DNA of 64,000 bases, from positions 17,778-81,777 of the forward strand of contig CAMPDV010007792.1 of NCBI GenBank assembly GCA_946699065.1, read 5' to 3'. The notes under the pieces are model-generated. The model made no database searches and was not told the DNA's origin. It saw only the letters and a list, made by a program, of their open reading frames with translations. Positions 62,341-64,000 of this stretch are shown here, in pieces (the stretch's first letter is position 1; each line of letters opens with the position of its first letter). The translations under genes and the position numbers were made by a program. The stretch comes from Loxodes magnus (Eukaryota; Ciliophora; Karyorelictea; Loxodida; Loxodidae).

Positions 62341-64000
62341 TATTCCTATAACTAAACTCAGAAAAATAGAACTTAAATCCTATTTATTTGAAAAATATAA
62401 TATACTTCAATAAGGAAAATTGCTGTATAACTTTAAAGGTTCTATATATATAAAAAATAACTTAAATGAGCAAAAAAAGCTGAAAATTTTTTATGATCCA
62501 AGAAAAGTGAATCTCAAGATAACAGACTGCCACAGACTTTCACTAAGGAAAAATAAAAAACTATAAAGGAAAAATTAAGAAATTAAATAAATGAAAATGC
62601 TCCAGAAATAGAGAAGCTTAATAGCTTTGAGAACAATAATTTACTAGATTTTATAGTTATTTAGAGGGAAATTAAGAAAAGTTCACAAAGATGTAAAAAG
62701 CTTCAATAATTCTAGTATTTTTAATAATTTATTTCTTTATCAAGTCTTCATATTTCTTAATTGTTTCTTCAAATATTTGATTTATCTTAGCCATTTCAAA
62801 ATAAGAAATTATAATTTCGCTGAATTTCTATAAGAGTCTCATTTATCTCTAAAAGTATGCTTCTTTATTCCTTTTTTAAAAGATAATTAAAATGGCTTAT
62901 AAATACATTTTATTATTTTGTGGATAATCGATTTAACTTATAAATTCTAATTATCAATCAAGTAAAGAATAACTAAAGGTCTCTTATGAATGGGAGTAAA
63001 AAAGCATAATTTTAGATGGCTAAAAACGATTAAATGAGTAAATTAAGTTAGTAGAAAAATGTCTTTGAAGATAGCATTTAATTTATATAATATTGACGAA
63101 TAACTTTATGTTATATGAATATTTATACAAATTAATTATCTTTTATAATCCTTTTTCTTAGGAATTATTGTTAATTTTATTCAGAATCAACCTTGATCTC
63201 TATTTATGAAACTAGGGATTCGTTTTGAAGTTTTTCAATATGAACTTTTATTTTATAACTCTTTGAGCTTTGATATCTGACTATTTTAAATGGATAATCC
63301 ATTCCTGATATTCCTTATATTTTACTTATAAGTCAACTCTGATGCTTTTATACACTTACCATCTTACAAATTATTTCTGGTATGCATTTTAGATCCTTTT
63401 TTATAATTAATTAGCATTTTCTCTATTTTTATCTTACTTTAAGAAAAAAAAGATAGTAGATTACAAAAAGAGATCCTCGCCACTGCTAAGAAGTAGACAG
63501 TAGTAATAGATTAAAGAATAAAATTACAAAAATTTTAGAAATTTGGTTAATAATTGAGGATTAGATCGAATACTTGAAGATGAATTTAGATAATAGATTT
63601 AATACTATAATTATGATACAAATACCTGACTACATTCTAATACATTCAATTATATTAGCTTTAAAGACGAGTAGTGAGTTAACAATTTTCTGCAGGTAGT
63701 ATCTTTTACCCTTATTCATTTAATATCGAGTTTCTAGTTTTTAAAACTTAGTTTTTGTACTTAAACTTAGTATGGACAGCTTTCTTATACCTTCTCCTCT
63801 AGATATTTGATAAATAATGCTTATTGATGTTTTATTATTTCTAGTTTTAGCCTAATTCATTTGTATCTAACTCTTCGTAAAGGCTTACTAGCTTTCTTAT
63901 TTATTATCTGTTTCAATTAACTTCCTGCCTTTATCTAATCAGCGATTAAGCCTTTTTTCACTAATCATTTTGTAAAATCCTCTTTCTCGCAATCTATAAA
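62341..64000. other. AT-rich stretch without recognised gene
   Basis: The true 5' end of the NACHT gene may lie here, but no start can be defended. The rest shows no domain, RNA or repeat. Confidence 0.4.

Noticed and set aside
1..64000. Tetrahymena-type chromosome breakage sequence, telomere repeats, tRNA or rRNA genes
   Set aside because: No matching sequence was found on visual reading of either strand.

Overview
Organism. The window reads as nuclear DNA of a ciliate. It is extremely A+T rich, and recognisable protein domains (protein kinase, WD40, NACHT, reverse transcriptase, AP endonuclease, gag zinc knuckle) only read through if TAA and TAG are Gln. TGA also sits at several positions where these families have a conserved Trp. 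That combination (TAA/TAG = Gln, TGA = Trp and sometimes stop) is known from karyorelicteans such as Loxodes and, with variation, from Condylostoma. I infer that group or a germline-like, transposon-rich region of a relative; the species cannot be fixed from sequence alone. Under such a code every frame is nominally open, so openness alone is not evidence for a gene. I relied on motifs, start context, TGA counts and base composition.

Layout. 1-1.8 kb: 5' part of a non-LTR retrotransposon (LINE) on the minus strand, cut by the window edge. 3.55-5.67 kb and 15.0-16.2 kb: two direct copies of one AT-rich repeat; the first carries a gag-like ORF1 that is cleanly absent from the second, while a second, intact ORF1 lies just downstream of the second copy. 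Between them are candidate unknown genes (5.7-7.5 and 9.2-10.3 kb plus strand, 11.9-14.9 kb minus strand) and a decayed kinase (10.4-10.8 kb). 17.65-18.30 kb: a GC-richer insert between perfect 72-bp direct repeats. 20.75-37.80 kb: a 17-kb satellite of 100-bp and 94-bp units with higher-order structure. 37.8-41.05 kb: T-rich DNA, a GC-rich structured island, a dispersed TTCCGTC-containing repeat family, a 59-bp minisatellite and a simple repeat. 41.08-42.80 kb: a TKL-like kinase fused to WD40 repeats (minus strand). 46.2-47.2 and 49.7-51.3 kb: candidate hypothetical genes. 53.5 kb: one stray WD40 unit. 54.3-58.3 kb: a nearly full-length LINE with endonuclease, RT and C-terminal zinc knuckle (plus strand). 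60.5-62.3 kb: a frame-disrupted NACHT-pentapeptide-WD40 (STAND-type) gene (minus strand).

Function. The mobile-element genes (ORF1, EN-RT) form a retrotransposition set, although the EN-RT copies carry frameshifts. The kinase-WD40 and NACHT-WD40 genes are signalling architectures. No rRNA, tRNA or CRISPR was seen.
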